DNA of 54,947 nt from Helochares maculicollis (Eukaryota > Arthropoda > Insecta > Coleoptera > Hydrophilidae): NCBI GenBank assembly GCA_033557835.1, contig JAWQRO010000120.1, positions 1 through 54,947 on the forward strand. The letters are read 5' to 3'. Below are positions 37,201 to 50,258 of the stretch, piece by piece. The notes below the pieces were generated by a model. That model saw only the letters and a list, made by a program, of their open reading frames with translations, was not told the DNA's origin and searched no databases. The translations under genes were made by a program, and so were the position numbers. Positions within the stretch are counted from its first letter, which is position 1, and the number at the start of each line of letters is the position of its first letter.

Positions 37201-39652
37201 CTGTATTCATTAAGACTGGAGAATTATATTGACTTTCATAATTGTAATAAAAAAAGCTGCCCCTATTTCTATCAAATTTTTTTAAAGCGGCTAAACATGT
37301 TTCATATTTATTGTCAAAAATATTTAGAAATTCTTCACCTTTCTTTTTTAGTACTGCGTTAGAATTTTTGCAAATATTACGTACTGAAAGCTTTTAAGCG
37401 TATAAATAGAAACTCATCGATAGGATCAGCTATATCTTCAGCAAAACGTGTTTCTACAAGAGCCAAAATGTCGCTATGATTTAATTATTCTTATAATTTT
37501 AAATAGCAATTCTAAAAGAAGAGAAAATCCCGAATTATTAAATATTATTAACAAAGTCATATAAATAAAGCCAAGATGGTTTTACCAAAAATGATTTTAA
37601 TAGTTTTGTCCAAATTTATCTTTAGAATTGCTATTTTGAGATATTAGTTTCTTGAGGATTTTTCTTTTAAATGTCTTTTCATTTTACATACTTTTCCATT
37701 TTCCACTCACATCTTGATTGGCCTATACACTTTCTTTTATTCTAATTCCTGTTTCTTTCGATTTGTCTTCAACAACTTTATAAATATTTCAAACTATCTA
37801 AATTGACTCCGCTTTGCTTTTATTTTAACGCTAGTGTATTAACTTCTTCTTGAATTCTCTAGTGAGAAGATAATTGAGTTTGTTAACTTGTTCTTTCGTT
37901 GATTTTACATTTATAACATTTCGGCTACTGTAGTCCTGCTTTTTGTAAAGTTGCTCTAATGTTTGCAAGTTCTATTTTATTAGTTTTTTCTGTTTATTCT
38001 GTTTTCTTTTTAATTTATACTCAGCATTTTATAATAAATAATTCTGTCTTTACTTAACAGTTAGGTGTTTCAGTTTTCGATACTGCTTTAGATTAAGTCC
38101 TTGTGTTCACTTTCTTCCTCAGGAAGTTTTCTATTACTGCTTTCAGGGTCTTAATTCTATAATGATATATTTTTATGTGCTCTCATCATTGATTTGTCGT
38201 TTTTTTATGTTGTGCTAACTTTTTCGGCACATCTATTGGTTTATTTGTTTAATTAGTACATATTCGTTTGTGTCACTTTGTCTAAAAATACTCGCATCTG
38301 TACATTGATCCTATTTCTTAATATATTTTCTATTTTATGGTCCCACATGCTCGTACTTTTATACTTTAGTGTGCTTTTTGCAAACACGCCTTTTATTTTA
38401 TGCTATTTTGTCTTTCATTTTTGATTGTATTTCATATATATTCTGGTCTTTCCTATACGAAATCGTTACTATAAATTTCTAAAATTGTACTGTGACCATC
38501 TTTTTGTATCATAAAATAGTGATTAATTTTCATCCTTCGTATACAGTTATGAAACATATAGTTGATTTATTTTATTCAAGCTCTCGTCCCTATTATTTAT
38601 TAAATGTTATATACAGAAAAACCGTGCGTATCTTTCGTTTTCGTCACTGGTGTAATGCGAAAATGCGCGAAAGTAAATTTGGTAGTAGAATTTCTAAGAA
38701 GCGTAAAACGTTAAGATATCCCAAGTGTATTGAATATTTAAAGCCTGTCCAGGCGGACTACTTTATTTGATTTGAAATGATGCGGCAATCCAAGCTGACG
38801 TATTGAAGACGGTGACTGCTATTTCTTCATCATAACCGCAGTTTTCCTTAGGGCCCAATATAACAAACACTTTCGTGGCTGCTTGGTTTTGTGCCTTTTG
38901 GCTTAACTGGATTACATTCACATCGAATAGCGGGCAAAACCATGTTATGCAGCTTGGGATTTTATTTTATGTTTAGACTGAGTAAAACTCAAGTGCAAAT
39001 TAAAGCTTTTCTAATCGATCTAATTTAGTATTCGGATTATGCCGCTTAGATTCTATAATAAATGTTTAGCTAAAGAAGAGACCGACCACCAAAACTGTCG
39101 TATCAGCAAATAGATTTTGTGTAACGTAAAGTTCACTGAAACTAAGCCCTCAAAGCTTAACTAACAAACCCGTAGGTATATAAAGATTCCCGCAATTTAT
39201 AACCGAAGGCTGACGAAACGATTTTTTCCTTTCGTCAAACAATATTACCGAAATAAAGAGTCAGCGTGCAAAATACATTCTGTTTAACAATGTTCAAAGG
39301 TCAACTCAAAATATTTACGAAGGTAGAGATCTCAAATTATTAAATATTAGCGTTAGCTTTGTAAAATTTTTTTCAAAAACATTTGTTTTCTTGTATTAAG
39401 TAAGTAGGTTGTAAACTTTGTACTAAAGCTCTCAATATTTTCAAACAATAATCTGTGTTTAAAACTTGAACAGCCTTGGCGTATTCTCGGCTCGTGAAAC
39501 AACCTCTTAAAACTTTCGGAACTAAAAACTTTAAATAGAAATTTAAAATAAAACTTTTTAATATTAAAGCAAATTGAAAGTTTTCATGTGCCATTTTTCC
39601 ATTTTATAAATGTTATTATCATCTTTAAAAATCTGTAAACCGTGTTCAATGC
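34284..39652. other. AT-rich non-coding stretch between the two repeat copies
   Basis: No recognisable gene. A patch at about 36190-36300 is richer in GC and open on the + strand but lacks convincing splice sites. The 92-codon frame at 38492-38770 has a basic C-terminal half but no motif I recognise. Confidence 0.5.
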
Positions 39653-39757
39653 CAAAGTGCTTCCAACAATTTTCTATTCGACGCTCGCATCCCTTGAGGT
39701 TATTTTCTAAACGTCGCACTACATTTTTTTATATATCGTTTCCGACGCAGACGCCTC
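39653..39757 (+). repeat. Dispersed repeat, copy 2 (inverted relative to copy 1)
   Basis: Plus-strand copy of the 34175-34283 repeat, about 5.4 kb away in opposite orientation. The match fades on both sides: upstream only AAAGTGCTTCC is clearly shared, and downstream the copies diverge after the GTTTC block. The 74-codon frame that spans it (39610-39834) is probably a by-product. Confidence 0.75.
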
Positions 39758-42700
39758 GTTATATAGCTAGTACGTTTCTTGCATCGCAAATAAGCATGCA
39801 CAAAGAAGAGAAATTGAAACCACTTTTAGGCTAAAATGAAACCAGCTAGAAATGGATTATAGATCGGGATCAAGTATACTCAGAAAGAAAATTAAAACCT
39901 CTCAGATAAGAGCTATGTTTTAATTCGAAAAACTGTTGCTAATAATACCAATACTAACACTTTTGATTTCAACTAGCTCATTTCTAGCTATGCTGCTTGT
40001 TTGATTTTCCGCAATATAAATTTGGTGATTTGCGTTATTATTAGTCATTGCTGTCTAGCTGTATCTTTTTTAAACAAATTACTAATATTAATATCGTAAT
40101 ACAGGTATGAGATGATCATCGGCTAAGCAAATTATTGATTTTTACATTATTGTGCAAAGTTTATACGTTATTTACATTTATTTATTAAAGCAATCTTTAG
40201 TAAAAATGTTATTTATGGCGAACATAATGAGATATATACATTTTTTCTGAAAAGTCACATTTTAGAACTTCAATTGTAATGGTACATCGTGTACTATTGG
40301 TGCAATATGTGATAATGATCTATTAATCAGTTAATAAGTATAGCAATTGTAAAAGATTTTGTTGCATAATAATTGTCAAAAAGTCTGAATAATTAGTGCA
40401 TCAAATATTTGGTTATTGAATGTTATCAAACCTTTATTTAGATTTATCAGTAAGTGAACGTTAGTGTAAACCAACAACCTTATAAATATGATTTTCTTGT
40501 AAATTATTTTGTTTATGGATGCTGTTATTCACAGATTTTTGTAAATCGTACAGTAGAACTATGTATTTACAAAATTCTATTTAGCCACGAGTCAATCAAA
40601 CATTTTAAAAGAAATTTAAAAATTCGTTATGGTAATACGAAAAAATTAATCATCGAACGAAGTAGACATAAGTACAAAAACTTTAAAATACTGTTGGTAA
40701 ATTGTAATCTTCAGGAATTTGATTTTGATTTATCTGAAATGGCCACATTTCATAATTTCAACAAAGCCGGCTGAGTTTACTGGATATACTATATGAATGC
40801 TATATAAGTATCGAAAAACATTTTTGCTTAGAAAATGTAATAATAAAATTTAATATATAAACGAATAATAAAAGCTTTTGCCTGTAGTTTATACCTTTAT
40901 CCCGATTTCATTGCAAATTAAATTAGGTTTAGCAAAGGAATGAAAGCCCTCAGACTTTCAATGCAGAACAAGTTGTGCTTTTATACGCTTGTTCTGCTGT
41001 TCACTTAACAATACTCTAGCAATTTTCGAGTTTGTTTTCTATATAATGTTTATTTCTTTTAATTAAAGAATCGTTAAATTCTTACTAATATCTTTTTCTT
41101 TTTAAAATGTCCCAAATTTAAAATGTTTTCCTTCATTATTATATAAAAGTCTTCTCATATTTAAATGTTCTTTATAGTTTAATTTACAAATATTTTAGCA
41201 CAAAGCCCTACATTTAGAAAAACAATTTATTCAATTTTTACTAGAAAGTGAGGAATATTGGCCATACGCGAAAACGTGTTTGTGTAATGAATTTATCACA
41301 TTTCATTCTGAGGAATACTGAAGAAATCAGTACTATTGGATTGAATTCAGTTGCATTTGCATCATATTTGTTACTGCTTTAAAGTTTCGTGTTCTCGGCA
41401 TGAATATTTATTCGCTTTAATCCATTATTCTTCCACAACTACGTATCAATACGCAAACTATCCGTCATCGCTGATCATTAAAATAACGAAAGCATCTTCA
41501 TAATTTTACTTTAACAAGAGTTTTTCTCTTTCGAAATGATCTGTACTCCGCAATGTAAATAAGAGTCTGATTGAACATTGCTATAACCGATGATTATAAT
41601 AATAATCAAAGTATTTTGGGAATTTACACCTAACAACAATAACACTTTTTAATAATATTATATATATCCAATTAAGTACGTGGGAGTACATCTTTCCGAA
41701 AAAACACACTCGCAGAGCCGTCAAGACAAAACATTTCAGTGGAACTCCATAAAACTCTTAACAGTATCTCGGAAACTTTTTTCTTCTTTATACATGTGAA
41801 CAGCAAGCACGAATTAAACTTGTAGTAGCAAACAAGAAAAATCCTCGAGGAACGGGAAAAAAAATTCTAGATATAATCATTCTCGATACAACAATGCATC
41901 AATTAATAAAAACAAGCTTCCTCTCTGTAGTAATAAATTATAATGACGAATTCAAATAATGGAATAGTTAAAATTAAATTACGCATCTAAAACTGAATCG
42001 ATCTCCCTTCCAGCTGCAATCGGAATGATTTTAATCCATTCTCCAAAGTGGATTAATTAGAAAACGTCACAGGTTTGCGGATTTTATACATTTTTGGTTA
42101 CATTCCTTCCGGCTCTCCACGAAGATTAAGCTAGAAAGTCAGCATTAATGCTTCCACTTCCCACTTTAAACTCCATTTATTCCAATCATTTAAGTCGCAG
42201 TGCTAGTATAAAAACTAAATTTCCAACTATCCAAATAGACTCATTCTAAAACAATCCAAACGCTACTTAACATATAAATTACTTTATAATTTGACCGACA
42301 CGATTTAATTGCCATCGTTATCCGTGCACTTTCAGGAGATAAAGGCCTCCATTACCTTCTTTCCAGCTGCAATAAATGAAAGAAAAACGAGTAAAACAAT
42401 TGTTGCTTTATCTTTCGCTTAGTTTTTTCGAACGAAAAATGTATTCGCTCCTCAAAATTACCTTCCTCTCTTTTTTTTGTTTAACTATACAAGGAGTGAT
42501 ATTAATACCTCCGAGGCGACATTCCCTAGAATTTCTTTCATTCAAAAAAACAGAAAGAAAAAACCTCTCAGTTACCTATTAACTCTGCAGCGGAGAAACT
42601 TTCTTTTAAGTCTTCTTTTTGTAGACTTATCTCACCACCCAGATCTTAAACGAGGGTTATAACAATCGAGACAATCTTTTTTATCCCGAAACAAAAAATT

Positions 42701-45540
42701 AAAAATTCCAAGTTAATTAATTAGAGAGTTTATAAGCTATTTTGAGATACTGAGAAATTCTATTCATGTAGCTTATCTGAGCATGGATATATAGAGTACG
42801 TGAATATTAACTTGATGCCCAAACGTTTAACTAAAAATCGATGAAAATGTTGGCAAAAGACATAAAAGAGGGGATTTCAAACGGAGTTACACCAACTGAA
42901 ACTTGTACGTCCCACTCAAATTAATGTCAATGTACTCTTATTACTTCCATGTTTTCAATTTTAAAAAGCATTCACAAAAGCTTTCAACGGTAAAAGCACG
43001 TAAGTGGATTTCTCGAATCTGTTTGTATCTGTAGTAAGTAACGCTATCTAGAAAACAAGGAATTATGTGTCAATGTTTAAAAAGATATATTGTACGATTG
43101 AAACATTAGTTTTGTTTACATTCTGGAGTACTATAGGAAGTATGGTAATGACAATGTATTGAGGTCCTACAATTGAAAATTAAAACGAACGTTTCCAACA
43201 TTTTTGGCTTGCCAAACAAAACACAAGATAAACAGCTTAAGCTGGAATGGTGAATTTTTTAAAGAAATTTTTATGATAAACCGTATTAATTTTTAAGAAA
43301 AGTAAATTCGATGTGGTGTTCAGTTTCATTTTTCAAATTATTGCAACTAAATTAGAAATCAAAATAAAGTAAATAAGCTGAAATATGTCATAAAAATCGT
43401 TGGACATTAGATAAAAAATTTTGATTTTGCTTAAGTCACGGTTTTCTGATATTGAAATGTTAATTTGCATTTAAAGATAGTGTTTTAATTTAATGTCTCA
43501 TACAAACTTTAAATATTAAGTTTTTGTCTGAATTACAGTTTTATTATAATAGCATTATTAAAATCTGGGTAAATTTAGAATTAGATGTCCTAAAAATGGG
43601 AGTTTCTTATGATCTCAATTCTTTGCCTTAATTATGCTTCGTATATGTATAAACAGTATTTGCATTTAATATTGTGCCTAAAAACCATGATTTCATTAAT
43701 CAATATTTTTGCTAAATATATTTTAAGCATTTTCTCTTATTTAATAGAAATTTGATTGTATTTGTAAGAGATTTTCTTAAGTTTTTAAGATTTTATTTTT
43801 GTAATGTTTTTAGAACTCCAATTTGGTATGTAAGAACTTATCGACTAGACTCTTTTGTGAATAGTGGAAATTTATTCAATAGGATGCAAATTATATTTAC
43901 AGGTTGACAATATTGTGAATCTAAAGCTAAACTAGATATGATATTTACTTTGAAAAAATCTAGTGACTTTTGTAACATGTAACATATGGTTTTGAGAAAT
44001 ATTGCGCGCTTTTAATTACGAGAAGGTCCCATAGAGTTTTATAACTTATAAAGGCAATAAGATATTTTTTAAAACTATTTATTTCAATATCAGAGACAGT
44101 CCAGATTTTTCAACATTATTCTGCGTTAAATTTAGGCATGCTTAAAAAAACGCTAAAACCGCGAGATATTCGTACAAGCTATGCAAATGATTGTTTTCCA
44201 TACTCCTAAGAAAGAATTGGCATTCTGGTTACTGATTCATTTTCCTCCTTTGTCGTGTTACAACATCAATCGATACGAAAGTGATTCAAGGGTACACTTT
44301 TTGAATTAAACATCCAGCATATCGCGACTTTCATAGGGATAATCCCTGAATCCTGGTGAGGGATCCTGTGAGGAAACTTATAGAAAGCTATTTTCCGCGC
44401 TTTCAACAGTAAATGATACTCTGTTTTACAAACGCAATACATTTTCTGTCACAATAGGAGAAGAAAGAAAGGGAAAAACTGCTTTGGCTGGTAAGTTTTA
44501 TCTGGAGGCAGGATTTGCAGTAGGATTTTCTCTGATTCCCTTAAAATGTCATTTATTAGTAAAGTATATAAATATTTTATTTGGTGTTAGGGTATTTCAG
44601 CTAAGAGTTTATTTTCTGGGTCAACTAATATTGTGTGTACGTATTTCCCTATGCGAAGGTGTTTTGTTTGTGGAAGTAAAATAGACTTAGCTGTGTCACA
44701 ACGCAACGCCTCCACGTCTTCGAGCTGCGGTGGGTGTCATAAGGGTACCATCAGTGTAGTGAAAGACAGTAAAAAGTACGCAAAGGTCATTCGGTAGTTG
44801 AAGTTTGATTCGATCTGTCTGTAAGCAGAAAATATTTAATTTGAACTTTTCTTGGTTTCAAATAAATTGGAACTCAAACACCAATTCTTTGGAGGACTGG
44901 AAGGCAATAATAGAGAAAGCTTAGTTCCTGCGTCTTAGGGTTCGAGTTTATTTCGTTGTGTTAGTAGGAAGTAAATGTTTACATTGGCAAGTTATAAAAA
45001 ATAAACACAATTTATGGGGTTTGCTAAGCAAAAGAAGTAGTTTGCGGTTGTTACATATGGGATCGTTATATTTATTTATTTAGAATCTATCTAATGTTTA
45101 TGTCATAATAGTAGCGCAAAAACATTTACTGAACAATTAGTTCCATTTACTATACATTCTTGAAACTAAACTTTGTTAAAATTATGATATTTTATTTTAT
45201 AAGTTTGGGATACTTAGATTAGTTAATTATTTTAAAATATTTAACTGAAATATGTCTACTTTAGCTCGATACAAAATTTTTTACAGCGAGAATCATTTGG
45301 TTGTAGATAACCTTAAGGGTTGCGTAAATATTGATACATATATGCTGGAATGAGGCAATGAAATCTAATAATTGCTTCTACATTTCTATTTGCAATAACT
45401 ATAGTCTGCATTTCCTCGTTCTACATCCATTTTTAATTGACTGTTCGGAAGTAAAGCCCAAAAATGTAATAGAGTGAATAAATATAAAAGGATTGGTAGA
45501 ATATATATTTTACAAAAATGTTTATGAAGCCCATAAGCCA
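39758..45540. other. AT-rich non-coding stretch
   Basis: No gene recognised. The 106-codon frame at 40454-40774 is AT-rich and has no known motif. A GC-richer patch at about 44690-44830 holds a minus-strand open frame after an acceptor-like CTTACAG; it is treated as a finding, not a gene. Confidence 0.5.
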
Positions 45541-45544
45541 GATT

Positions 45545-45650
45545 TTGATTTGCTAAAACAAAAAGTGTTTCAAAGTCTATTCAGTAAGTATTATATATAG
45601 AAATCAAGTCGAGATGAAATGAACAATGTTTTCTAACAAAATAACAGATC
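45545..45650 (+). repeat. Repeat A, copy 1
   Basis: Resembles 47024-47125 in the same orientation. Shared blocks include GCTAAAAC, AAGTGTTTCAAA, TATTCA[GA]TAA, CAA[GA]TC followed by GAAATGAA, and TTTTCT/TTTTTT. Similarity is roughly three quarters by eye. Confidence 0.6.
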
Positions 45651-46447
45651 AAAATGGAAGTTTACCTATACAATAATTTATCTGTAACAAATAATAATAC
45701 ATCGTTTCATGCTAATTAACGGAACAGTTTATAACTATGTTCAAGGGAATTACAAACGTCTTCCACTACCTCTTCGGTAATTCCTTTGTGGCGACCAGGT
45801 GACTGCTCAAAAGCGCTTCCTGTGTTGACAAGCCGATTTACAAGTGTCATAGTTAACCTCAACTTGAGAAAGTGTCTCCCTAAATTAATCTGAACACAAA
45901 TGTATCACATAAAACGACCTTTCATGAGCGTATTAATATATTCTCTGAAAAATGTTTGTAAAACAAACGCAACAATTATATTTGAAGCATGTAATATTGA
46001 ATTTTATATTCCACCGTGCTAAATATATTGTAATGAAACATCGGTGGAGTGGTCGGAGGTGTAAAATCAATGAGCTGTAAACGTTGAAACGCTTAAGTTT
46101 TTATTCAGATACGTTAGTTAGTTGCGTACAAATTACAGAATTTGCTTTTTTTTCATTATGCTTTTTAAAAAGCTTAAATATATCCTGGTTGGTTTGAATT
46201 AGTGAGTCACTAATATTCCATTGTCAGATTTGTTGTGATAGTGATCCGGTTCTTTTAGCTAAAAAAATGAAAAAATGAGAAGCTCTGCTTCACTACCTAA
46301 GCTGAGATGTGTAGGACCAAAGAGCTCTTTGTGTACAGTGTTTTAACAAAGCTACCAATATGCTGCTAATAAAATAATTAGCATTAAAAAATTCTGCTCT
46401 ATAAACAAAGCTAATGAAAAAACGATGAGACTAGTAATATTTTGTCA

Positions 46448-46585
46448 TGATTTTAGCCTTCTTGTTCTAGATTAAGTGACAAGCAAGTCATCTATATAGC
46501 CAAAGCAAAGGTTTTAAGAAGATGCCTTGGTAAATGATTTTTTAATTGCGTGCAAATAAAGTACAGTTAGGAGAGTTGAAATGAA
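46448..46585 (-). pseudogene. Possible Ty3/gypsy reverse transcriptase relic
   Basis: The minus strand reads NLCFGYIDDLLVT (46510-46475), which fits the catalytic motif C of Ty3/gypsy reverse transcriptase (F.Y[LIV]DD[ILV]L[LIV]). Upstream, in a shifted frame, FARN..II.YQ (about 46555-46520) fits the FGLRNA..TFQ block that precedes it by about 25 residues in such enzymes. Stops and a frameshift break it, and I could not extend it to RNase H or integrase. No flanking long terminal repeats were proven. A chance match is possible, but the seven-residue core is unlikely at random. Confidence 0.4.
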
Positions 46586-46710
46586 AGTTTTAGGAAACGA
46601 GTTAAAATATAGAAGAGATGCTATAACAATAGAAAATAACAGCTCATCGTGAATGCTGATATTTTCAAATTTTAAACCGAGCCTTAAACAAGTAAGAAGA
46701 ATAAAATTAA
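46575..46710 (+). repeat. Repeat B, copy 1
   Basis: Resembles about 47500-47610 in the same orientation, best at GCTCATCG[TC]GAA[TC]GCTG followed by TTTCAAA, with weaker similarity upstream and downstream. Copy 1 overlaps the 5' side of the possible gypsy relic on the minus strand. Confidence 0.5.
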
Positions 46711-47023
46711 TTTTACTTTATCATCAGAATTTACAAGCAAAAGTGCATGCAATTCTGGATGTTTTTTTTGTCGAAACTATAAATAGCTACCTCATTGCTG
46801 TTTATATAATGTTTCTTTAATGTAATTTAGCTCATGAAATAATATGTTTTTATCTAGTTTTGGAGATGAACCTTTGGATATACGTAATTTTATAGTGTTG
46901 AGATATCTATGGTTCATTTCTTTGTACTGCATATATTGTAAAAGGTCGAACAACATATTGAAATGAATAAACAAAGAAAGTATGTTAGAGTATTATAATA
47001 GATAATATTTACTTTAAACCTTA

Positions 47024-47125
47024 TTTTGCTTGGCTAAAACCAGAAGTGTTTCAAAATGTATTCAATAAATTTATGGAAGTCAAATCAAGCTGAAATGAAT
47101 ATAATATTTTTTATCGATCGAATAG
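47024..47125 (+). repeat. Repeat A, copy 2
   Basis: Second copy of the block at 45545-45650, about 1.48 kb downstream and in the same orientation. With repeat B in the same order, it suggests that a whole unit was duplicated and then altered by indels. Confidence 0.6.
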
Positions 47126-47499
47126 AAATTGTAAAGTTATTTATATACGCATCGCCATTACGCATGTTGTGGAACAAATTGTGATTTTGTTATGTAATGA
47201 TCACAAATTTATTATTACTATGAATTATTTATTGTCTATAAATAAAATAGAATATTTTATCTATTAAAATAAAGTTTCTCGTGCACATTCACTTATTTGG
47301 ACTAGATTGTTATATTATATTATATCTAGTAGAAAAAGCAAATGTTTCAGACCAAAAGAAAGATGCTCTTCTAATATCTACTCAACATTTCTGCATATGC
47401 AACTGCGGCAAATTTAAAAAGTTGCAACAACATCTTAAACGTACGTTTAGAAAAAATACAGGGTGTAGAAAATTGTCAATAACATAAAGACACACTTTA

Positions 47500-47612
47500 T
47501 GTAATGAGAAAAAATATTAGAATCTGAAGCAAGAAGCGAAAATTGTGTGGACAGAATAATATTGCTCATCGCGAACGCTGTACTTTCAAAATTGTTTTTC
47601 GAGTGCTTAAAA
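47500..47612 (+). repeat. Repeat B, copy 2
   Basis: Second copy of the 46575-46710 block. The A-to-B distance is about 1.08 kb in the first unit and about 0.53 kb in the second, so one unit gained or lost about half a kilobase. Confidence 0.5.
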
Positions 47613-47669
47613 TGGGTTTTAATTCTTTCTGTACATGTTTTATTTACAACAAACAAAATTTGCACAAAT

Positions 47670-48800
47670 TGATATAATTTGTTTCACTTTCTGAGTAAAA
47701 AAATGTTTATTTAAATGAACTCAATTTACATTAAACTCTTTTACCTAAAATTTTAAGTAGCTTTGTTTGTAATTGTCTTATCATGATTTGTAAGACGTTT
47801 AAACTGCATTACGAATTTTTACTTTATATGTTTGTTTTTCATTATCTTGATCAAATACAAATTTATCCTTCGATGAAGTAACAGTACATTATATTTTGAT
47901 CTTTGGCATATAGGAATTACTCCAAAAGTATGAGTTTCCGAAAAATGTACCAAGCTAACAAAAGGAATATTTTTTTAAGGAAATCTATTCAAAAATATTG
48001 AGTTCCGTAAAAATTATATATATTTGACGAATATTTCACAACATACTGGCCAAAGTTTAAAATTGCATATATGGCAAGGCCAGTACAAGTCAATGCTAAG
48101 TGAATACACTAAATTTTTATAAAATTGATTTTACTCTTTTCCTATATAGAACTTCTATAGAAGCCGCATTAAAGCCGATTATTTAAGTGAAGTACATACA
48201 AGCTATCTAACACCAGCTAATGTAATGGGGAAACTTTAATCACCCCTGTAATCTACACCCTGTGGTGACGAATTCACATTCGCATTCACATTCTTGCTTC
48301 CCTGGAATCTCTCAGGCGTTTTCAACTGCTTTGCCAAGCACAAATTCAGATAACTCAGAAACAATACACCAGATTAATATGCATGAATCACTTGAACGAA
48401 AACATCGGAAAACTCAAACTTTGAATAAAACTGATTGAGAAGTTGAACTGTATCCATCTCTGCTGACGTATAAATTCTCTTGCTCATGTAAATTACATAA
48501 ATGGATTTTCAGGTTATCCTTATTCCGATAAGTAAGATTTCTGTGGCAACGCTCTCCCTTTTCCCAGTTTAATTTTTGGGTGATTGTCATTATAATCATG
48601 GTGGACCGGAATTTATTTTAATTAAATATCATAAGATCCTCCTCGAAAAGAAGATTGTACTCTAGTAAGTTAATTAAGGTTCAATTAAATAACGCAGCTG
48701 TTGTTTCATTTAACGTTACTCTTGGGAAAACACAGCTTCTGTTTTAAGGAGAGCAAGCCTTTGGAACACTAAGACTTTAGTAACTGTGAGTCCAGACTGA
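47670..48800. other. AT-rich non-coding stretch
   Basis: No gene or element recognised. A GC-richer patch near 48240-48330 contains short CACATTC/GCATTC iterations only. Confidence 0.5.
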
Positions 48801-48867
48801 GATTGAAGCACTAGAGATTCAAATAGCTGAGATTCAAGTAACAGAGAATCAAGTAACTGAAACTCAA
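48801..48867 (+). repeat. 15-bp minisatellite, about 4.5 units
   Basis: Units GATTGAAGCACTAGA, GATTCAAATAGCTGA, GATTCAAGTAACAGA, GAATCAAGTAACTGA and a partial AACTCAA follow one another. The multiple of three keeps one frame open as an E-I-Q-x-[AT]-like pentapeptide repeat, but no start or gene context supports translation. CTCTTGAATCTCTT at about 48898 is complementary to the unit and could pair with it. Confidence 0.8.
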
Positions 48868-50039
48868 AATTTCACTACTTCAGCAGTTTTGTATCTCTCT
48901 TGAATCTCTTTTCCTGTTAACTTTTTGTTCGTTAAAACTATATTTTAATGGCACGACAAGCCTTGCTGAATATTTTCCGAAAAGTTGGCTTGATTTCAAA
49001 GTTTTCAGGGTAGATTGGTGGTATCTTTAATTAAATTAAATGTAACATTTTTAGTTGTGGTTTCGAACTTTGAGGTAAAGTTTAATTAATATTAGACCTT
49101 AAATTATTATGAAGAAGAGAAGGGTTGCACATGTTTCCGCTTGGAATTAAAATTGTTTCTCAAAATAATCCATTTCAAGCTGCGCTATTTCATCCCTTAT
49201 GCTTTAAATGAATGATTTATAATAAGCTAAAGGTGGTAGTGGTACCCTTAGATGTTTATTCAGGCGTGTGCTGCTTTATTGTTCTATGATTCTATTATTG
49301 TTTATATGCGTCTCTAATGTTTTGATAAGGAGTACGTAATCTACTAAATTACGTCTATAATACGTTAAGAATAGAACTTAAATCAATTCCCTTGTTATTC
49401 GACGTAGAGTTGTTTTACTATAATTAAACTTATAAATTGAGGTTGCGCTTTTTTGGCACAGAGGGTAAAGCACCTCGTTACAATTAATTTAGAGACGTAG
49501 ATAAATACGGGATAACTTTAGCTAAAATTAATTTCAATCTTGGAGTAAGGTGGAAACGTATTTACATTCCCCTGGCTTTTTGAATTTCATTGCAAAATAG
49601 GGCTTCTTTATTAAGAGTTAATATTGCCGCGTTAACAAAATGAAGTCGTAAATTTTAAGCTCTGAGTTATGGGAAAATTTTAAATCTTCTTTGTGCTTTA
49701 GGTAGCTTTCATAAGTATGTTTTTAACAGGTTTTGCTAAAACATTTTTACGAATTATGAAAGGCATTAGATTTCTTAGAGTTTAAGATAAAACGGTTGGG
49801 TAATAATAGAAAATTAATGGAAACATGACAGGTTGCAATTCAAATATTGCCTCAGCCGTGAAACGCTCGTATGCAGGTGTTACGTGTGGCTAATATATTT
49901 TGATGCGACGCCAAGATATCAAAATGCCGCCCGGAAATCCGTAGCATTCTGGTGAGTGTATGATGGTGAGCGGTGAAATACGAAATTTATTATATTGTCC
50001 TACTTTAAAGCTGTCTTGAAAACAATGTATGCAGGGACG

Positions 50040-50155
50040 AATTCATGGAATATATCTATTTTTGCAAATCGACTTGGAGCACATGTATTGACTTATACTA
50101 TATATAGATATAATTCATGAAATATATATATATTTTTCTAAATCGACTTGGAGCC
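50040..50155 (+). repeat. 74-bp imperfect tandem duplication
   Basis: AATTCATGGAATATAT...AAATCGACTTGGAGC (about 50040-50080) recurs as AATTCATGAAATATAT...AAATCGACTTGGAGC (about 50112-50154), offset about 74 bp. It is followed by a short tandem of CCGGCTTAAAA (50154-50176). It lies just left of the mariner relic. Confidence 0.8.
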
Positions 50156-50258
50156 GGCTTAAAACCGGCTTAAAAATTAGTCTGTTTATTCTAAAATAAC
50201 ATAACCTTACTATATAAGTGACTCCGTGCTGATAAAATATAGTTTTCTGGAGTTGAAA

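Noticed and set aside
40454..40774. 106-codon plus-strand frame
   Set aside because: AT-driven composition, no motif recognised, no gene context.
44930..44960. GGGTTCGAGTT considered as a tRNA B box
   Set aside because: The following bases do not fit the T arm, and no acceptor stem or A box pairs with it.
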